Part shown: positions 20,230-30,430 of the stretch, piece after piece
Numbering within the stretch: the stretch's first letter is position 1
Layout: every line of letters begins with the position of its first letter
Source of the DNA: Haemophilus parainfluenzae
GTDB taxonomy: Bacteria; Pseudomonadota; Gammaproteobacteria; Enterobacterales; Pasteurellaceae
Assembly: GCF_014931395.1 (NCBI RefSeq)
Contig: NZ_CP063120.1
Span: 1,719,501-1,783,500, forward strand
Direction: 5' to 3'
DNA length: 64,000 nt
Notes under the pieces: generated by a model
The model's input: only the letters and a program-made list of their open reading frames with translations
Told to the model about the DNA's origin: nothing
Database searches by the model: none
Translations under genes and position numbers: made by a program

Positions 20230-20730
20230 ATGCCCCTAAAGAAAATAATGCTTATCAGCATATTATCACTAGTTAGCATCAATATTTTTGCCGACTTTAA
20301 AGACAATAAAATTACAGAAGAATACTTTGGTGGCATTTGGAAATATGATAGCCAAAATCCAGCCGCTAAAAATCTTCCAGAAACCATAGAACTTGCTCAA
20401 TTTATTTTTGAACCAGATACAAAATCCTGCAATGGCCATGCATATAGCATGATATTTAATTTTTCTAATGGGAGGGAAATTCATAAAGACTTGCCCAAAC
20501 TCCAAAAAGCGTTATTTAAGAAAACAGAAAATAAACAATTATTTTTAAAAATAATTGAAGAACAAACAGCATTATTTAAAAAAGATAAATTAACTTTTTA
20601 TCCTATTCTAATGACAGAATGTGACCGTCAAAAAAGTATTATTTTATTATCAAGTCCAAATGAGGGTTTAGTTATTGGTCATGATAAAGCTAATATAGAA
20701 AAAGATTATGCAATTAAGATCTTTCGTTGA
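20230..20730 (+). CDS. Hypothetical secreted protein
   Basis: A 166-residue protein I do not recognise. The N-terminus is a typical signal peptide (KKIMLISILSLVSINIFA, cleavage likely after residue ~21), so it should be periplasmic or exported. Two cysteines in the mature part (near residues 58 and 137) might form a disulfide. It is AT-rich and Lys-rich compared with neighbours. It has its own leader after the symporter gene and ends in an uptake-signal hairpin shared with convergent uup. Confidence 0.7.
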   Translation: MPLKKIMLISILSLVSINIFADFKDNKITEEYFGGIWKYDSQNPAAKNLPETIELAQFIFEPDTKSCNGHAYSMIFNFSNGREIHKDLPKLQKALFKKTENKQLFLKIIEEQTALFKKDKLTFYPILMTECDRQKSIILLSSPNEGLVIGHDKANIEKDYAIKIFR

Positions 20731-20795
20731 TTTAAGAAATTGGCAAAGAGACATAATCAGTGATTATAAGCTTTTTATTTTAAACCTGATTTAAC

Positions 20796-20855
20796 AAAAA
20801 GTGCGGTCAAAATTTCCTAGGTTTTAAACATACTCCTAAAAATGACCGCACTTTT
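20796..20855. terminator. Facing uptake-signal pair acting as likely bidirectional terminator
   Basis: AAAAAGTGCGGTCA at 20796 and TGACCGCACTTTT at 20843 form a ~13-bp stem around a 34-nt loop, between the convergent hypothetical gene and uup. It ends in TTTTATTT on one side and A-rich on the other. Paired uptake signals doubling as terminators are known in Haemophilus. Confidence 0.7.
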
Positions 20856-20880
20856 ATTTAATTAAATATACAGAACTCTG

Positions 20881-22824
20881 TTACTTTTCTTCTGCTTGTT
20901 TTTTCTTTTCCTCTAATTCTTCCCAGCGTATAAATGCCGTTTCAAGTTCGGCTTCGGTATCCGCTAATTCCTTAAGCTTCGTATCCGTTACATCATGGGC
21001 TTGTTGGAAAAAGTGAGGGTCACCAATTTCAGCTTGAAGTGCGGTGATTTTCTCTTCCAATTCTTCCAATAATTGTGGTAGCTGTTCTAACTCACGTTGT
21101 TCTTTATAAGAAAGTTTAACGGATTTCGGCTTTTGAGAAACAACGTCATTTTTAGCCGCACTTTCTTGTACTTTTGGTGCTTCTTTTTTGACTTTTTGCG
21201 TTTCTTGCTCTGCTTTCATCGCAAAGTAATTGGCTTGTTGTCCTTTCGCATCAAAGAAACCACCCACGTATTTATTCAATACGCCGTCGCCTTCAAAGAA
21301 ATAACACTCCGTCGCGACGTTATCAATAAACTGACGATCATGGCTGACAATCAATAAGGTGCCTTGATAATCGGTGAGGATTTCTTCCAATAATTCTAAG
21401 GTTTCTACATCCAAGTCATTGGTTGGTTCATCAAGAATCAGTAGATTATTTGGTTTCAGTAATAATTTTGCTAATAACAAGCGATTACGTTCACCACCAG
21501 AAAGCGCTTTGACGGGTGTCATAGCGCGTTTTGGTGGAAATAAGAAGTCCTGCAAATAGCCTAATACATGACGTTTTACACCATTGACTTCAATATCCTG
21601 CTTGCCATCGGCAACGTTATCCATTACCGTTTTTTCTGGATCAAGATCAGCACGATATTGGTCAAAATAAGCGATATCTAATTTTGTACCACAATGAATG
21701 CGGCCGCTAGTTGGCTTTATTTCACCTAATAAAAGTTTAATAAAGGTGGTTTTTCCGCAGCCATTTGGCCCCACTAAAGCAATTTTATCGCCACGTAAAA
21801 TGGTCGTGCTGAAATCTTTGAGAAGTTGTTTGCCTTCAATTTCATAGCTCACATCTTCCATTTCAAACACAATTTTGCCTGAACGACTCGAGTTATCTAA
21901 TTGTAACTTAGCAGTACCCATCACTTCACGACGTTGACGACGTTCTTCACGCATGGCCTTTAAGGCGCGCACACGTCCTTCATTACGCGTACGACGCGCT
22001 TTAATACCTTGACGAATCCAAACCTCTTCTTGTGCTAAACGCTTATCGAAAAGCTCGTTCTGTAACGCTTCGACACGTAAGTTTTCTTCTTTCGTGGTGA
22101 GGTATAAATCATAATCACCCGGATAAGACACTAATTTACCGCGGTCTAAATCCACAATACGAGTGGCCATTTTGCGGATAAAAGAACGGTCGTGGGAAAT
22201 AAATACAATACTTCCGGTAAATTCTAATAAGAAGTTTTCTAACCATTCGATTGCATCCACATCCAAGTGGTTAGTCGGTTCATCTAATAACAAGACATCG
22301 GGGTTACACACCAACGCACGAGCAAGGGCGGCTTTACGCAACCAACCACCAGATAAATCCGCTAATTTAGTATCAGGATTTAACTCGAGCTTTTGCAGGA
22401 CTTCATTGATTTTATTTTCAAACTGCCAACCATTGGCATGCTCTAATTTAGCTTGCACTTGTGCCAGTTGATTAAGAATTTGCTCGTTGTAATTTTGTGT
22501 CAACTCTTGTGAAATATGATGGTATTCCTTTAACAAATCCGCTAAATGCTCAATCCCTTCCGCTACATAATCGAAAACATTACCTTCGGCGTGGCGAGGC
22601 GGGTCTTGTTCTAAACGTGAAACCACTAAATCTTTTTCATACTGCACTTTGCCGTCATCCATGGTGACTTGCTGTGCAATTATTTTTAATAACGTTGATT
22701 TACCTGCCCCGTTACGCCCCACCAAACACACGCGCTCATTCGGTTCAATATGCAGTTCAGCGTGATCAAGTAAGGGATGGTCACTAAAAGAAAGATAAGC
22801 GTTAGTTAAACTAATTAATGCCAC
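20881..22824 (-). CDS. uup: ABC-F ATPase Uup
   Basis: A 647-residue soluble ABC-F protein with two ATP-binding cassettes and no membrane domain. Walker A loops: GRNGAGKST (~37-45) and GPNGCGKTT (~352-360); signatures LSGGWLRKAALARAL and LSGGERNRLLLAK; Walker B LLLDEPTNHLD and LILDEPTNDLD. The C-terminal ~90 residues form the Lys/Glu-rich coiled coil that distinguishes Uup, which in E. coli binds DNA/ribosomes and lowers transposon precise excision. Convergent with the secreted hypothetical gene. It follows dgt in the minus direction with a 45-bp gap. Confidence 0.93.
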   Translation of the reverse strand: MALISLTNAYLSFSDHPLLDHAELHIEPNERVCLVGRNGAGKSTLLKIIAQQVTMDDGKVQYEKDLVVSRLEQDPPRHAEGNVFDYVAEGIEHLADLLKEYHHISQELTQNYNEQILNQLAQVQAKLEHANGWQFENKINEVLQKLELNPDTKLADLSGGWLRKAALARALVCNPDVLLLDEPTNHLDVDAIEWLENFLLEFTGSIVFISHDRSFIRKMATRIVDLDRGKLVSYPGDYDLYLTTKEENLRVEALQNELFDKRLAQEEVWIRQGIKARRTRNEGRVRALKAMREERRQRREVMGTAKLQLDNSSRSGKIVFEMEDVSYEIEGKQLLKDFSTTILRGDKIALVGPNGCGKTTFIKLLLGEIKPTSGRIHCGTKLDIAYFDQYRADLDPEKTVMDNVADGKQDIEVNGVKRHVLGYLQDFLFPPKRAMTPVKALSGGERNRLLLAKLLLKPNNLLILDEPTNDLDVETLELLEEILTDYQGTLLIVSHDRQFIDNVATECYFFEGDGVLNKYVGGFFDAKGQQANYFAMKAEQETQKVKKEAPKVQESAAKNDVVSQKPKSVKLSYKEQRELEQLPQLLEELEEKITALQAEIGDPHFFQQAHDVTDTKLKELADTEAELETAFIRWEELEEKKKQAEEK

Positions 22825-22869
22825 AAAATTGTCCTATAAATTCAAAATATCAATAAAAATAACCGCGCT

Positions 22870-24222
22870 TTAGAGCTGATGATAAACCTTTAAGGCATAA
22901 GCATCTGACATGCCAGCGATATAGTCACAAATAATACGTTTTTTACCCTGCTCCGGCGCATTTCTCCAACGATTAGCGGTATTCGTTGGCAATAAACGTT
23001 CGGGGTCAGACTCAAAAATCTGGAACATTTCCGTGAGAATGCGTTGGCCTTTATATTCAATACGTTGCGTTTCCACATGACGAATCACATATTTCCATAC
23101 AAACTTTTTGAACACATTTAATGCCGCAATCACATCTTGCGGTAGTTCTGCATTATAACGTAACAAAGGTTCATCAAAATTGCCGGTGACTTTCCAACGC
23201 ACATGAGTAATAAAGAAATTCACTAATGCACCAATGGCATTTTTACGCTCGAAATGATGGTTGGAGAATAATCGTTGGCTGACTTGCTCTATATTTTTTG
23301 CTAGCCAATCTGAAGGAATCGTTTTAAGTTCATCTAAGGCTTCTTGCCACTGATGTTGATTTACGACACCGGTCACAATCGCATCTTCTAAATCATGTAC
23401 GCCATAGGCAATATCGTCTGCCAATTCCATAATGCTGCAATCTAACGATTTAAATTGTGTTTTTAAAAACTCGGCAGGATTTGACCGCACTTTTTGAAAT
23501 GAGCCAAATAAAGTGCGGTCATTTTCAGAAAGATTTTGCAACAGCCAATCAAACATTGTGACGTCATCACGGAATAACCCTTTTCCTGGTTTCCAATCAC
23601 TAATTTTGACATAACGCGGATCAGCGCTTTCAGTACGCGGCAACTGGGCATATTGAGGGGAAGATAAGTCTAAAATATTCGGATATTTCACCACGCCTAA
23701 AATAGCACGACGCGTTAAATTCATCCCTGCCGTTTCAGTATAAGGCTCAAGTTTAGTAATGATACGAAATGTCTGCGCATTGCCTTCAAAGCCGCCATGA
23801 TTCCGCATCATATAATTGAGGGCTACTTCCCCACCATGACCAAATGGTGGATGGCCAATATCATGCGCAAAGCACAAACTTTCAATTAAATCATTGCTTG
23901 GTAATAAAGGTTTGAGTTGTTTCTGTAATTCACTTTTTTCAATATGAAGCTGGTCTGAAATAGCAACATAACTTTCCGCAAATTTTAATTGGGAAACAAG
24001 GCTGCTGCCGATTTGTGCCACTTCAAGGGAATGGGTTAAACGAGTACGATAAAAATCATTTTCGCCCACCGCGTGAATTTGTGTTTTGGCTTGCAAACAA
24101 CGGAAAGCAGCAGAATGTAAAATCCGCCCGCGATCACGACGAAATGGTGGTCGATGATCTTTTTCGCGAGGCGGATCAGGAAGGAAACGTTCAGTCCAAA
24201 AATCAGCTAATTGGGTTCTCAT
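22870..24222 (-). CDS. dgt: Deoxyguanosinetriphosphate triphosphohydrolase-like protein
   Basis: A 450-residue HD-domain dNTPase of the dGTPase family, releasing triphosphate from dNTPs. The HD metal site is visible: [28 protein letters not shown] and [18 protein letters not shown] start it at ATG 24222, which overlaps the lrgB stop (ATGA) and gives the family N-terminus [20 protein letters not shown]; a start 60 bp upstream would lie inside lrgB. dGTPases help balance dNTP pools and some limit phage. The gene contains a facing uptake-signal pair. Co-transcription with lrgAB is likely from the overlap. Confidence 0.92.
   Translation of the reverse strand: MRTQLADFWTERFLPDPPREKDHRPPFRRDRGRILHSAAFRCLQAKTQIHAVGENDFYRTRLTHSLEVAQIGSSLVSQLKFAESYVAISDQLHIEKSELQKQLKPLLPSNDLIESLCFAHDIGHPPFGHGGEVALNYMMRNHGGFEGNAQTFRIITKLEPYTETAGMNLTRRAILGVVKYPNILDLSSPQYAQLPRTESADPRYVKISDWKPGKGLFRDDVTMFDWLLQNLSENDRTLFGSFQKVRSNPAEFLKTQFKSLDCSIMELADDIAYGVHDLEDAIVTGVVNQHQWQEALDELKTIPSDWLAKNIEQVSQRLFSNHHFERKNAIGALVNFFITHVRWKVTGNFDEPLLRYNAELPQDVIAALNVFKKFVWKYVIRHVETQRIEYKGQRILTEMFQIFESDPERLLPTNTANRWRNAPEQGKKRIICDYIAGMSDAYALKVYHQL
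23484..23519. other. Facing pair of DNA uptake signal sequences inside dgt
   Basis: ACCGCACTT (23484-23492) and AAGTGCGGT (23511-23519) form a hairpin within the coding sequence, encoding NDRTLF and KVRSN in the protein. Such pairs are usually found between genes, so its place inside an ORF is unusual. Confidence 0.85.
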
Positions 24223-24911
24223 AAAAATAGACGAATAATATGGAATACTAAGGGTGCTAAAATGGAGCTCATAATACCGCAAAGTACCAAAGAAATCGAA
24301 CTATAACTACCCGCTTTTGGATCGGCTTCCATACAACTTACCGTACCTAATGCGTGAGAAACCGCACCAACAGATAAACCGACCGCTTCTTGTTGTTTAA
24401 TCCCAACTTTTTTCAAGATGAGATAACCAAAAACTGACCCTTGTAAACCGGCGACAACCACACCTACCGCCGTCACGGCAGGAATGCCGCCTAAATGTGA
24501 AGCCACTTCCATTGCAATTGGCGTAGTAATTGATTTTGGTAATACCGTCGCAACCATTTCAGGGCTTGCACCTAAAATAATAGCAAAAATAGCCCCGGTA
24601 AACATGGAGAATATTGAGGCCAATGCGACTACTGAAAGGATAATTTTCCATTGTTTCGCAATTTGACGAATTTGTTCATACAACGGTAATGCCAGAGCAA
24701 CAATACTCAATCCTAATAAATTATTAATCGGCGCATTGCCTGCCATATAATCATCATAAGGAATACCGCTAACCACTAAAATTAGCACAAGAATGGATAC
24801 TGTTAGCACAAAAGTATTGAAAATCATCGATTTCCAACGTTTACTAATTTGTAGTGCGAGCCAAAATCCGAAAATCGTTAAACCGGTATAAAGATAAATT
24901 GCATACTGCAT
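24219..24911 (-). CDS. LrgB family membrane protein (YohK-like)
   Basis: A 230-residue protein with about 7 hydrophobic segments, of the CidB/LrgB family. Conserved blocks are [22 protein letters not shown] (~120-141) and the C-terminal [18 protein letters not shown]. LrgA/LrgB pairs resemble holin/antiholin systems and in plants and bacteria export small carboxylates such as glycolate; the role in Pasteurellaceae is not established. It lies 9 bp after the LrgA gene and overlaps dgt. Confidence 0.9.
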   Translation of the reverse strand: MQYAIYLYTGLTIFGFWLALQISKRWKSMIFNTFVLTVSILVLILVVSGIPYDDYMAGNAPINNLLGLSIVALALPLYEQIRQIAKQWKIILSVVALASIFSMFTGAIFAIILGASPEMVATVLPKSITTPIAMEVASHLGGIPAVTAVGVVVAGLQGSVFGYLILKKVGIKQQEAVGLSVGAVSHALGTVSCMEADPKAGSYSSISLVLCGIMSSILAPLVFHIIRLFL

Positions 24912-24920
24912 AATAAAACC

Positions 24921-25337
24921 TTAGTCTGCTTGAAGATTACGTTTTTCCAATACTTTTTTACGTTTATGGCTAAAAGATTGTTTGTAAAATAAATAGTTTC
25001 CTATAAATGCAATCACAAAAAGTGTTAAAAAGGTACTAAGAATATTTGGAATGAGTAAAATTTTCCACTGTGCCACGAGTAAATCATAATATTTGATAAT
25101 ACCCACGCTCACCGGCACAAAAAGCACCGCCATGTAGCGGATTAATAAGCTCGAACCGAAATAAATCCACTCTAGGTGAATCACATGAGTCGTTAAACCT
25201 AAAAAAAGTAATAACAAGCCCCAAATGCTGCCTGGAATCCCCACTGGAATGTAGTGAGAAATCAAATTGCCGAGTAGTAACATAATGTATAAAATGATGA
25301 GCGAACGAGCGAGTTGAACGCCTTTTTGGAGTAACAT
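24921..25337 (-). CDS. CidA/LrgA family membrane protein (YohJ-like)
   Basis: A 138-residue protein with four hydrophobic helices, holin-like. The family signature [26 protein letters not shown] (~24-49) is clear, and the C-terminus is strongly basic ([15 protein letters not shown]). It forms a two-gene unit with the downstream LrgB gene. The ~110-bp region upstream is shared with the divergent nuclease gene. Confidence 0.9.
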   Translation of the reverse strand: MLLQKGVQLARSLIILYIMLLLGNLISHYIPVGIPGSIWGLLLLFLGLTTHVIHLEWIYFGSSLLIRYMAVLFVPVSVGIIKYYDLLVAQWKILLIPNILSTFLTLFVIAFIGNYLFYKQSFSHKRKKVLEKRNLQAD

Positions 25338-25448
25338 ATTTCCTCTATCAACTTTTTTAATAATAATTAAAAATTATTTTACGCTTTTTTGTTAAAATTA
25401 CCCATCCATTTTAGCGAAATTTTGCGATGCAGATCAAAGAAATTCCAA

Positions 25449-25964
25449 ATGATTAGAAAATTCTTCTTATTTTTAACCCTAATTTTAACCGCACTTTGGA
25501 CGCCATTTTCAATATCGGCTGAACGCCAAATGGCGTGCTGGGTTGTTGGTGTAAGTGATGGCGATACCTTAACTTGCCTCTTACCCACTAAAAAACAACT
25601 CAAAGTGCGATTACAAGAAATTGATGCTCCGGAAAAAGGTCAACCGTTTGGAAAGAAAGCTAAACAATATCTTTCCCAGCTGGTTTTCAAACAAAATGTG
25701 ACGTTGTCGGTTTCTGGTTACGATCGCTACCAGCGTATTTTGGCAACAGTTTACCTGCAAGAACAAAACATCAACTTAGAAATGGTAAAAAACGGCATGG
25801 CGTGGGTTTATCCGCAATATGCTAAAAATCCACTCTACTTTCAGGCTCAAGATTTTGCACAACAACAAAAAATCGGTTTATGGCGCGATCCCTACCCTGT
25901 TGCCCCTTATGAATGGCGCAAACAGAAAAAAACAGTCAAACACGGAGATAACCATGGCTTTTGA
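25449..25964 (+). CDS. Secreted thermonuclease-like (SNase family) nuclease
   Basis: A 171-residue staphylococcal-nuclease-fold protein. I choose the ATG at 25449 over an in-frame TTG at 25389 because it opens a proper signal peptide ([22 protein letters not shown], cleavage near residue 24). Catalytic features are present: DGDTLTC, the Arg in [13 protein letters not shown], and the second catalytic region [13 protein letters not shown]. It would act outside the cytoplasm on DNA/RNA, perhaps for nutrient use. Its 3' end overlaps csdA by 11 bp although the functions are unrelated. Confidence 0.9.
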   Translation: MIRKFFLFLTLILTALWTPFSISAERQMACWVVGVSDGDTLTCLLPTKKQLKVRLQEIDAPEKGQPFGKKAKQYLSQLVFKQNVTLSVSGYDRYQRILATVYLQEQNINLEMVKNGMAWVYPQYAKNPLYFQAQDFAQQQKIGLWRDPYPVAPYEWRKQKKTVKHGDNHGF

Positions 25965-27156
25965 TTATCAATCATTTAAAAATGAATTCCCTTATTTTAA
26001 ATCGCCAAATGCCGTGGTCTATTTGGATAATGCGGCGACAGCACTAAAACCTCAAGCATTAATTGATGCAACGAGTGCTTTCTATCAATCGGCAGGCTCC
26101 GTACATCGTAGTCAGTATGAAGCTGCACAGACAGCCCAATATGAAAATGCTCGTTACTTAGTTAAAACCTTAATTAATGCGGAAGATGAAAAAGCGGTAA
26201 TTTGGACGTCTGGGACGACTCATAGCATTAATTTAGTTGCTAATGGTTTACTCCCTTCTTTGCATGCTGATGATGAGATTTTAATTAGCCAAGCAGATCA
26301 TCATGCTAATTTTGTTACTTGGCACGAAACAGCGAAAAAATGCGGAGCAAAAATTAAAGTGCTGCCAATTTCGGATAATTGGCTAATTGATGAAAATGCC
26401 TTGATTAAAGCCTTAAATGAGAAAACCAAATTAGTCGCACTCAATTTTGTTTCCAACGTAACGGGAACAGAACAACATATCCAGCATTTAATTCGACTAA
26501 TCCGTCAACATAGCAATGCGCTCGTTTTAGTGGATGCTGCTCAGGCTATTAGTCATATACAGATTGATTTACAAGCATTAGATGCGGATTTTATTGCCTT
26601 TTCTGCACACAAAATTTATGGCCCCAACGGCATTGGCATACTAAGCGGAAAATTAAGCTCACTGTCCCTGCTACAACCGCTTTTTTACGGTGGAAAAATG
26701 ATTGAGCGAGTATCCCATGAATGTATTACCTTTGCCGACTTGCCTTATCGATTAGAGGCCGGCACACCGAATATTGCTGGCGTGATTGGTTTTGGTGCGG
26801 TGCTAGATTGGCTCAAAAAATGGGATTTTCAGGCAGCTGAAGCTCATGCCGTTGAGCTTGCTGAACAAAGTAAAGCGCGGTTAAAAAACTATCCGAATTG
26901 TCGTTTATTCAATTCACCGCAAGCAAGTTCTGTTGTATGTTTTGTTTTTGATGGTATTGCAGCATCCGATCTTGCTACCCTCTTAAGCGAACAAAAAATT
27001 GCGTTACGCATTGGTGAACATTGTGCACAACCTTATTTAGCCCGCCTTGGTGAGCGCACGACACTACGACTTTCTTTTGCGCCTTATAATAGCCCGAAAG
27101 ATGTGGATGTTTTTTTTGCGGCATTAGATAAATCCTTAGAGTTATTAACATGCTAG
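25954..27156 (+). CDS. csdA: Cysteine desulfurase CsdA
   Basis: A 400-residue PLP enzyme of class V aminotransferase fold that takes sulfur from cysteine. The PLP lysine is in [13 protein letters not shown] (Lys about 220) and the sulfur-carrying cysteine in [10 protein letters not shown] (Cys about 357). The ATG at 25954 follows the ribosome site ACGGAGATAACC; a longer in-frame ORF begins inside the nuclease gene and is not credible. The partner csdE overlaps its end by 7 bp, as in the E. coli csdA-csdE pair. Confidence 0.93.
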   Translation: MAFDYQSFKNEFPYFKSPNAVVYLDNAATALKPQALIDATSAFYQSAGSVHRSQYEAAQTAQYENARYLVKTLINAEDEKAVIWTSGTTHSINLVANGLLPSLHADDEILISQADHHANFVTWHETAKKCGAKIKVLPISDNWLIDENALIKALNEKTKLVALNFVSNVTGTEQHIQHLIRLIRQHSNALVLVDAAQAISHIQIDLQALDADFIAFSAHKIYGPNGIGILSGKLSSLSLLQPLFYGGKMIERVSHECITFADLPYRLEAGTPNIAGVIGFGAVLDWLKKWDFQAAEAHAVELAEQSKARLKNYPNCRLFNSPQASSVVCFVFDGIAASDLATLLSEQKIALRIGEHCAQPYLARLGERTTLRLSFAPYNSPKDVDVFFAALDKSLELLTC

Positions 27157-27536
27157 AAAACATTAAACAGGCAAAAAATTGGGAAGATCGTTACCGTTTT
27201 ATTATCCAAGCTGGTAAACATCTTTCTCAACCTTCTCCAGATGAATTGGCTCAAATGCAATCAATTCAAGGCTGTGAAGCGGGACTTTGGTTTATGGTCA
27301 TTCCACAACATGACGATACGTTTCAATTTCAAGCTTACAGCGAAGCGCGAATTATGAATGGTTTGTTATGGTTGTTGTTACAAAACATCAACGGCCAACC
27401 CCAAGAACAATTACAACAATTTAATATTCGCCAATTTTTTGATGAGCTTGGTATTGCCTCTCGCTTAAGTGAAACCCGCTTAAACGGTTTAAAACAAATC
27501 GAAGAAATCTTACACAATCTGCAATTATGTATCTGA
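27150..27536 (+). CDS. csdE: SufE-like sulfur acceptor CsdE
   Basis: A 128-residue SufE-family protein that accepts persulfide sulfur from CsdA. The acceptor cysteine lies in IQGCEAGLWF (Cys about 42), the expected family motif, and the C-terminal helical part (GIASRLSETRLNGLKQI) is intact. It overlaps csdA upstream and the DUF2310 gene downstream by 10 bp, so all three are probably translated together. Confidence 0.92.
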   Translation: MLENIKQAKNWEDRYRFIIQAGKHLSQPSPDELAQMQSIQGCEAGLWFMVIPQHDDTFQFQAYSEARIMNGLLWLLLQNINGQPQEQLQQFNIRQFFDELGIASRLSETRLNGLKQIEEILHNLQLCI

Positions 27537-28312
27537 TCGAACCTTTTTTTAAATTGACCGCCTTAGAAAATGATGTTGGCCAACAAAGCCGTTTGCTCAA
27601 TGCAATCATCGACCAATGGCGTTATAACGGGCAAATTATCGGCCGTGAAATCCCGCTTTATTTGACGGAGGAAGACGGCGAACAAGGTTTTGCAATGCGA
27701 GTTATTTGCCCTGAGCAAGATAGCCTTTTACCCGAGAATAATAACCAAACTGTAAATCTGGCGATGGAAAATGCTGAAAAGTGCGGTCTAAATTTTCAAG
27801 GTTTTCAAATTATTGCCGATGATTTAAATGCGGACAGCACCGCAGAATGTAGCCATCCTGCATGGCAGATGCTTTATACCACACATTTGCAATCTTGCTC
27901 GCCATTACATAGCGGAGATGATTTTTCTCCAATTCCGCTCTATAAACAGCTAAAAAATCAACCGCACTTAAGCCAAGATTTGATTAAATGGCAGGAAAAT
28001 TGGCAAGCTTGCGATCAGTTGCAAATGAATGGTTCAGCTTTAGAAAAAGAAGCATTAAACGAAATCTCTGAGGTTAATAGCACGCTCAGCAAACATGGGC
28101 GCTACCTTGCCGCTGAAATCGAAAAAGAAAACGGCATACCGACCTATTATTATTTATACCGTGTCGGAGGCCATTCTTTAGAGTCAGAACAGCAACGCTG
28201 TTGCCCACAATGTGGTGGCGATTGGGTATTAGACGCGCCACTATTTGATGTAATTTACTTTAAATGCGACCCATGTCGATTAGTCTCGAATGTGTCGTGG
28301 AATTTTTTATAG
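27527..28312 (+). CDS. DUF2310 Zn-ribbon-containing protein
   Basis: A 261-residue conserved protein of the DUF2310 family, function unknown. The C-terminal zinc ribbon is visible as CCPQCGGDWVLD and then FKCDPCRLVSN, i.e. two Cys-x2-Cys knuckles at about residues 224-227 and 246-249. The preceding stretch YYLYRVGGHSLESE is family-typical. It overlaps csdE and is followed 24 bp later by queF, so it may be in one transcript with csdAE and queF. Uptake signals occur inside it near 27779 and 27959. Confidence 0.85.
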   Translation: MYLIEPFFKLTALENDVGQQSRLLNAIIDQWRYNGQIIGREIPLYLTEEDGEQGFAMRVICPEQDSLLPENNNQTVNLAMENAEKCGLNFQGFQIIADDLNADSTAECSHPAWQMLYTTHLQSCSPLHSGDDFSPIPLYKQLKNQPHLSQDLIKWQENWQACDQLQMNGSALEKEALNEISEVNSTLSKHGRYLAAEIEKENGIPTYYYLYRVGGHSLESEQQRCCPQCGGDWVLDAPLFDVIYFKCDPCRLVSNVSWNFL

Positions 28313-28336
28313 CGATTTCGTTATTCAGGAAAACAC

Positions 28337-29176
28337 ATGAACTATCAAGATAAAAGCCTTCAATCTTTAAAACTCGGTCAAGCAACAGAATATGCAGCAA
28401 ATTATGACCGCACTTTGTTACAACCGGTGCCTCGAAAACTCAATCGTGATGCCTTAGGCATTACTGAACAGCAGCCATTTACCCAAGGTGCCGATATTTG
28501 GACAGCCTACGAAATTTCTTGGTTAAATCCAAAAGGTTTGCCGCAAGTCGCCATAGCTGATGTAGAAATTGATTATCGCAGTGAAAATTTAATTGAATCG
28601 AAAAGCTTTAAACTCTATTTAAACAGCTTTAACCAAAGTAAATTTGCTGATTTTGCTAGCGTAGAACGCACAATGCGTGAAGATCTAAGCGATTGTGCTC
28701 AAGGCGAGGTTAAAGTACGTTTACATCCATTATCCCACTATCAAGGACAAAGTATTGATACTTTAACGGGCGATTGCATTGATGATCAGGATATCGAAAT
28801 CCACAACTACGAATTTAATGCGGATATTTTGCAAAATTGTACGTCTGATAACGTGGTGGAAGAAACCTTAGTAAGCCATTTATTGAAATCTAACTGTCTT
28901 ATCACCAGTCAGCCGGATTGGGGAACCGTGCAAATTCATTATGTGGGTAAACAAATCGATCGCGAAAAACTTCTCCGCTACATCGTATCTTTCCGTCAAC
29001 ATAATGAGTTTCATGAGCAGTGTGTTGAGCGTATTTTCTGTGACTTGATGCATTACGCCAAACCAGAAAAACTCACCGTCTATGCGCGTTATACGCGTCG
29101 TGGTGGATTGGACATCAATCCATTCCGTTCTAACTTTAAGGCAATTCCACAAAATTTACGCTTGGCAAGACAATAA
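28337..29176 (+). CDS. queF: NADPH-dependent 7-cyano-7-deazaguanine reductase (type II QueF)
   Basis: A 279-residue two-domain QueF that reduces preQ0 to preQ1 in queuosine synthesis. The catalytic cysteine is at about 187 and the catalytic aspartate at about 194, within [19 protein letters not shown]. The NADPH-binding segment [14 protein letters not shown] (~87-100) is present. Length is typical for the long, type II form (E. coli QueF 282). No preQ1 riboswitch fits in the 24-bp leader. It is followed by an uptake-signal hairpin. Confidence 0.95.
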   Translation: MNYQDKSLQSLKLGQATEYAANYDRTLLQPVPRKLNRDALGITEQQPFTQGADIWTAYEISWLNPKGLPQVAIADVEIDYRSENLIESKSFKLYLNSFNQSKFADFASVERTMREDLSDCAQGEVKVRLHPLSHYQGQSIDTLTGDCIDDQDIEIHNYEFNADILQNCTSDNVVEETLVSHLLKSNCLITSQPDWGTVQIHYVGKQIDREKLLRYIVSFRQHNEFHEQCVERIFCDLMHYAKPEKLTVYARYTRRGGLDINPFRSNFKAIPQNLRLARQ

Positions 29177-29186
29177 GTCACAAAAC

Positions 29187-29216
29187 AAAAGTGCGGTTAA
29201 AATCAACCGCACTTTT
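29187..29216. terminator. Uptake-signal hairpin terminator between queF and tyrA
   Basis: Perfect 12-bp stem AAAAGTGCGGTT/AACCGCACTTTT with a 6-nt loop, followed by ATTTT. The arms are facing Hin-type uptake signals. The flanking genes converge on it. Confidence 0.9.
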
Positions 29217-29219
29217 ATT

Positions 29220-30344
29220 TTACACATGTCGTAAATCGTGAGCTTGTTGCAATAACTGACGACTCTCTTGTAAGAATTGATCAGAATATTCTCCAAACCA
29301 TTCTCTCACTTGATGGAAAGCATCAATAAATCCTTGGCGATCGCCTTTTTCAAAGAATTGTAACGCCTCTTCATAAGTTTGTTTCAAGCTTTCAATCACA
29401 TCTAAATTTTCTGGTTTATCCATAATAATATCGGCATAAAGTGCCGCATCTTGGGCAAATAGACGACCAATCATGGCTAATTCCAAACGATAAATCGGGG
29501 AAGATAATGCCAATAAATTGCTTAAATTGACGGGCTGTTTAGAAAGATGCAGACCATTCGCAAAAGTGGAAAAGTGACGTAATGCTTGAATGTACGTCAT
29601 ATTGTGATCATGCTCTGCTGCATCAATTTGGTAAATTTTTGCACCCCAGATTTGAATTTGCTCTAGCAACCATTCATAACGTTCGCTAAAACGCCCATCA
29701 CAACGCACAACCACTTGTTTTGCCATGCTCGCAATATCAGGGCCAAACATTGGATGCAGCCCAACCACTGCCCCTTTATGTACTTCTAACATTTTAGCTA
29801 ATGGCGCACGTTTCACGGAGGTGAGGTCCGCCAGTAGCATATTTTCCGTTAAATAGGGCTTTAAACGTTCTATGGTTTCTAACGTGTGATCAATCGGTAC
29901 TGAGATAATAACAACATCCGCATTCGTTAAAATACGTTCTGCTACATCCCAATCATCACGATCTAAAATAGAAATAGGATAACCGGAAGCACGCAAATAG
30001 CGGGCAAATAACTGTCCCATTTTTCCGTAACCACCGACAATAACAATTTTATTAATGGCTGGGTTCAGGGTTTTAAAACCAAATTGATTTTCATTGGAGT
30101 AAGATTCACGCATAAAACGACGTAGCACATCTTCGATGAGTTGTGGAGAGATTCCCGCTTTCGCCGCTTCTTCTCGGCGGGCTTCTAACATGGCTAATTC
30201 ACGATCTGGTGCATAAATCGGCAAACCTTTTTCATGCTTTACTTCGCCGACTTGTGTCACCAATTCGAGGCGTTTAGCAAAAAGTTGAATCAGTTCACGA
30301 TCGAGCGCATCAATTTCCTGACGTAAATGGTTAAGAGCATCCAT
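29220..30344 (-). CDS. tyrA: Bifunctional chorismate mutase / prephenate dehydrogenase
   Basis: A 374-residue fusion enzyme for tyrosine synthesis. The N-terminal ~90 residues are an AroQ chorismate mutase ([18 protein letters not shown]). The rest is prephenate dehydrogenase, with the NAD-binding loop [13 protein letters not shown] (~105-117) and the substrate His region [13 protein letters not shown] (~196). Length matches E. coli TyrA (373). A TyrR-like palindrome immediately before the ribosome site suggests repression by TyrR. Confidence 0.96.
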   Translation of the reverse strand: MDALNHLRQEIDALDRELIQLFAKRLELVTQVGEVKHEKGLPIYAPDRELAMLEARREEAAKAGISPQLIEDVLRRFMRESYSNENQFGFKTLNPAINKIVIVGGYGKMGQLFARYLRASGYPISILDRDDWDVAERILTNADVVIISVPIDHTLETIERLKPYLTENMLLADLTSVKRAPLAKMLEVHKGAVVGLHPMFGPDIASMAKQVVVRCDGRFSERYEWLLEQIQIWGAKIYQIDAAEHDHNMTYIQALRHFSTFANGLHLSKQPVNLSNLLALSSPIYRLELAMIGRLFAQDAALYADIIMDKPENLDVIESLKQTYEEALQFFEKGDRQGFIDAFHQVREWFGEYSDQFLQESRQLLQQAHDLRHV

Positions 30345-30352
30345 AATTCACC

Positions 30353-30370
30353 TGTAATATCTTATTTACA
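30353..30370 (-). promoter_or_regulatory. Putative TyrR box upstream of tyrA
   Basis: TGTAATATCTTATTTACA fits TGTAAA-N6-TTTACA with one mismatch. It ends 9 bp before the tyrA start codon and borders its ribosome site AGGTGA, so binding would block initiation. TyrR control of tyrA is established in E. coli and is inferred here. Confidence 0.5.
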
Positions 30371-30430
30371 TAGATTGCAATTAAAAGGTTACAGGTGAGA
30401 TTACTGGAATTAAAACAGAAAGGCAAATGA

